Shown here: positions 63,053 through 64,000 of the stretch, one piece after another | Layout: the number at the start of each line of letters is the position of its first letter | Numbering within the stretch: position 1 is the stretch's first letter | Assembly (NCBI RefSeq): GCF_016917355.1 | Contig: NZ_CP070304.1 | Span: 186,001-250,000 of the forward strand | Reading direction: 5' to 3' | Origin: Glaciimonas sp. PAMC28666 | GTDB lineage: Bacteria; Pseudomonadota; Gammaproteobacteria; Burkholderiales; Burkholderiaceae_D | Length of the DNA stretch: 64,000 nucleotides | Position numbers and translations under genes: made by a program | The notes under the pieces: generated by a model | Seen by the model: only the letters and a program-made list of their open reading frames with translations | Databases searched by the model: none | What the model was told of the DNA's origin: nothing

Positions 63053-63802
63053 ATGTCTACCCTCACAGGCAAGACCGCTGTCATCAGCGGCGGAACGACC
63101 GGTATCGGTCTGGCTATCGCACAACGCTTCGTTGCCGAAGGCGCTCACGTCTTTATCTTCGGCCGGCGGCAAGCTCAGCTCGACGAGGCCGTCAAACTAA
63201 TCGGACGCAACGTCACCGCGATCCAGGCAGACGCTGCAAACCTCGATGACCTTGATCGAGTCGCTGCGGCAGTTAAAGCCAAAAAGGGTGTCGTCGACAT
63301 CGTCGTGTCGAACGCGGGGTTTACGGAGCAGGCCTCACTCGATACCATCACGCCGGAGCATTTCGACAAGGCATTCAATCTTATGGCCCGCGGCCCAGTG
63401 TTCATGGTGCAGAAATTGCTGCCGCTGATGGCAAGCGGAGGATCGATTATCTTGGTCTCTTCGGCCATGCACGTCATGGGCATTCCCGGCCACACTGCTT
63501 ATGCGGCAACCAAAGCCGCGTTGCGGTCCTATGCTCGTACGTGGGCTTCGGAATTTAAGGATCGCGGCATCCGCGTCAACACGCTTAGCCCCGGCGCAAC
63601 CGACACCCCAATTCTTGACTCTCAGTCGGCGCCGCGCGAAGATCTGGTGAAGATATATGAGAGTATGATCCCGCTCAGTCGACTCGCTCGAGCTGAGGAA
63701 ATTGCCAGTGCGGCGCTCTTCCTCGCGTCTGATCAGAGTTCCTACATGACTGGATCGGATTTGATGGCCGACGGAGGGGTTGCCCAAAATACCCGAGGAT
63801 AA
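63053..63802 (+). CDS. short-chain dehydrogenase/reductase
   Basis: A 249-residue classical SDR. The NAD(P) motif GGTTGIG is at 13-19, NAG at 87-89, and the catalytic set is Ser137, Tyr150 and Lys154 (YAATK). Arg38-Arg39 after the second strand (FGRRQ) suggests NADP preference. C-terminal residues SYMTGSDLMADGGVAQ are typical of the family. Substrate unknown; it is controlled most likely by the divergent LysR protein. Confidence 0.92.
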   Translation: MSTLTGKTAVISGGTTGIGLAIAQRFVAEGAHVFIFGRRQAQLDEAVKLIGRNVTAIQADAANLDDLDRVAAAVKAKKGVVDIVVSNAGFTEQASLDTITPEHFDKAFNLMARGPVFMVQKLLPLMASGGSIILVSSAMHVMGIPGHTAYAATKAALRSYARTWASEFKDRGIRVNTLSPGATDTPILDSQSAPREDLVKIYESMIPLSRLARAEEIASAALFLASDQSSYMTGSDLMADGGVAQNTRG

Positions 63803-63918
63803 CCTTCACCCTCTCTCTCAACGGTCAGCAACGCGGTCGCGTCTATGCGTACCGCGCTTACATTGACATTTTAAATCAAGAAACCCCTTAACACCGGGAG
63901 CGCTAAGACGTTCCCGCG

Positions 63919-64000
63919 TTACTGAAGTTGATCAATGCGTTCGGCAGCAATGTCGGCCAGCATCTGCGATGACGTCAATACCAGCCGCAGTAAACGCTCG
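63919..64000 (-). CDS. C-terminal end of an unidentified protein (partial)
   Basis: Twenty-six codons on the minus strand end in TAA at 63919-63921 and run to the window edge (ERLLRLVLTSS, then AERIDQLQ). Composition is like a coding amphipathic helix. Too little is visible to assign a family; the frame may also be chance. Confidence 0.4.
   Translation of the reverse strand, partial: ERLLRLVLTSSQMLADIAAERIDQLQ

Overview
The window looks like a chromosomal segment of a betaproteobacterium of the order Burkholderiales, most likely family Oxalobacteraceae (Collimonas, Glaciimonas or Herminiimonas relatives). This rests on gene content and order read by eye (tig-clpP-clpX-lon-tRNA-ppiD, hpnCDE, mltG-tmk-holB-pilZ-tatD, gmk-rpoZ-spoT, thrC-moeA-moaD-moaE-clpB). 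No database search was possible. I see no prophage, insertion sequence, integron or CRISPR array. Most of the window is core genome with small accessory insertions.

Layout. 1-4631: 5' part of tsaB, a thioredoxin-fold protein, a LysR regulator, a small coiled-coil membrane protein, and the divergent pair ybbA-like ATPase / tesA esterase. 4770-13775: protein quality-control block on the minus strand, tig-clpP-clpX-lon, then a decayed hupB remnant, tRNA-Val, tRNA-Asp and ppiD. Each unit has its own hairpin terminator. 14045-14969: creA and tRNA-Leu. 15398-18762: hopanoid-precursor genes hpnC-hpnD-hpnE. 19201-20337: an FMN-dependent lactate dehydrogenase gene. 20381-25942: a caa3-type cytochrome c oxidase operon with two subunit III-like proteins. 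26322-32087: mltG-tmk-holB-pilZ-GNAT-tatD-ankyrin, facing ygfZ-DUF4936-NRDE (32202-34320). 34462-41615: thioesterase, Dabb protein, clpB with a heat-shock-type promoter, then moaE, a LysE-type exporter, moaD and moeA. 41934-45156: thrC, tfpZ and pilA with a sigma-54-type promoter. 45616-48851: gmk-rpoZ-spoT. 48981-55566: DUF1178, an NlpD-like lipoprotein, small unknown proteins, HiPIP, DUF4337, a D,D-carboxypeptidase and a dienelactone hydrolase. 55841-63802: an orphan histidine kinase, then a LysR-controlled carboxylate module (MFS transporter, class III CoA-transferase, methylmalonyl-CoA decarboxylase-like crotonase) and a divergent LysR/SDR pair.

How the genes work together. Trigger factor, ClpXP, Lon, PpiD and ClpB cover folding and proteolysis. 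HpnC/D/E convert farnesyl diphosphate to squalene. The lactate dehydrogenase and caa3 oxidase point to aerobic respiration. The MFS/CoA-transferase/ScpB operon could take up a (methyl)malonate-like acid and decarboxylate it as its CoA ester.

The most interesting observations are the hupB pseudogene at its ancestral locus, the many intergenic tandem repeats with a unit of 10-12 bp (about one helical turn), the carboxylate module, and the disrupted threonine and molybdopterin gene neighbourhoods. I did not find a convincing undescribed defence or mobile system.
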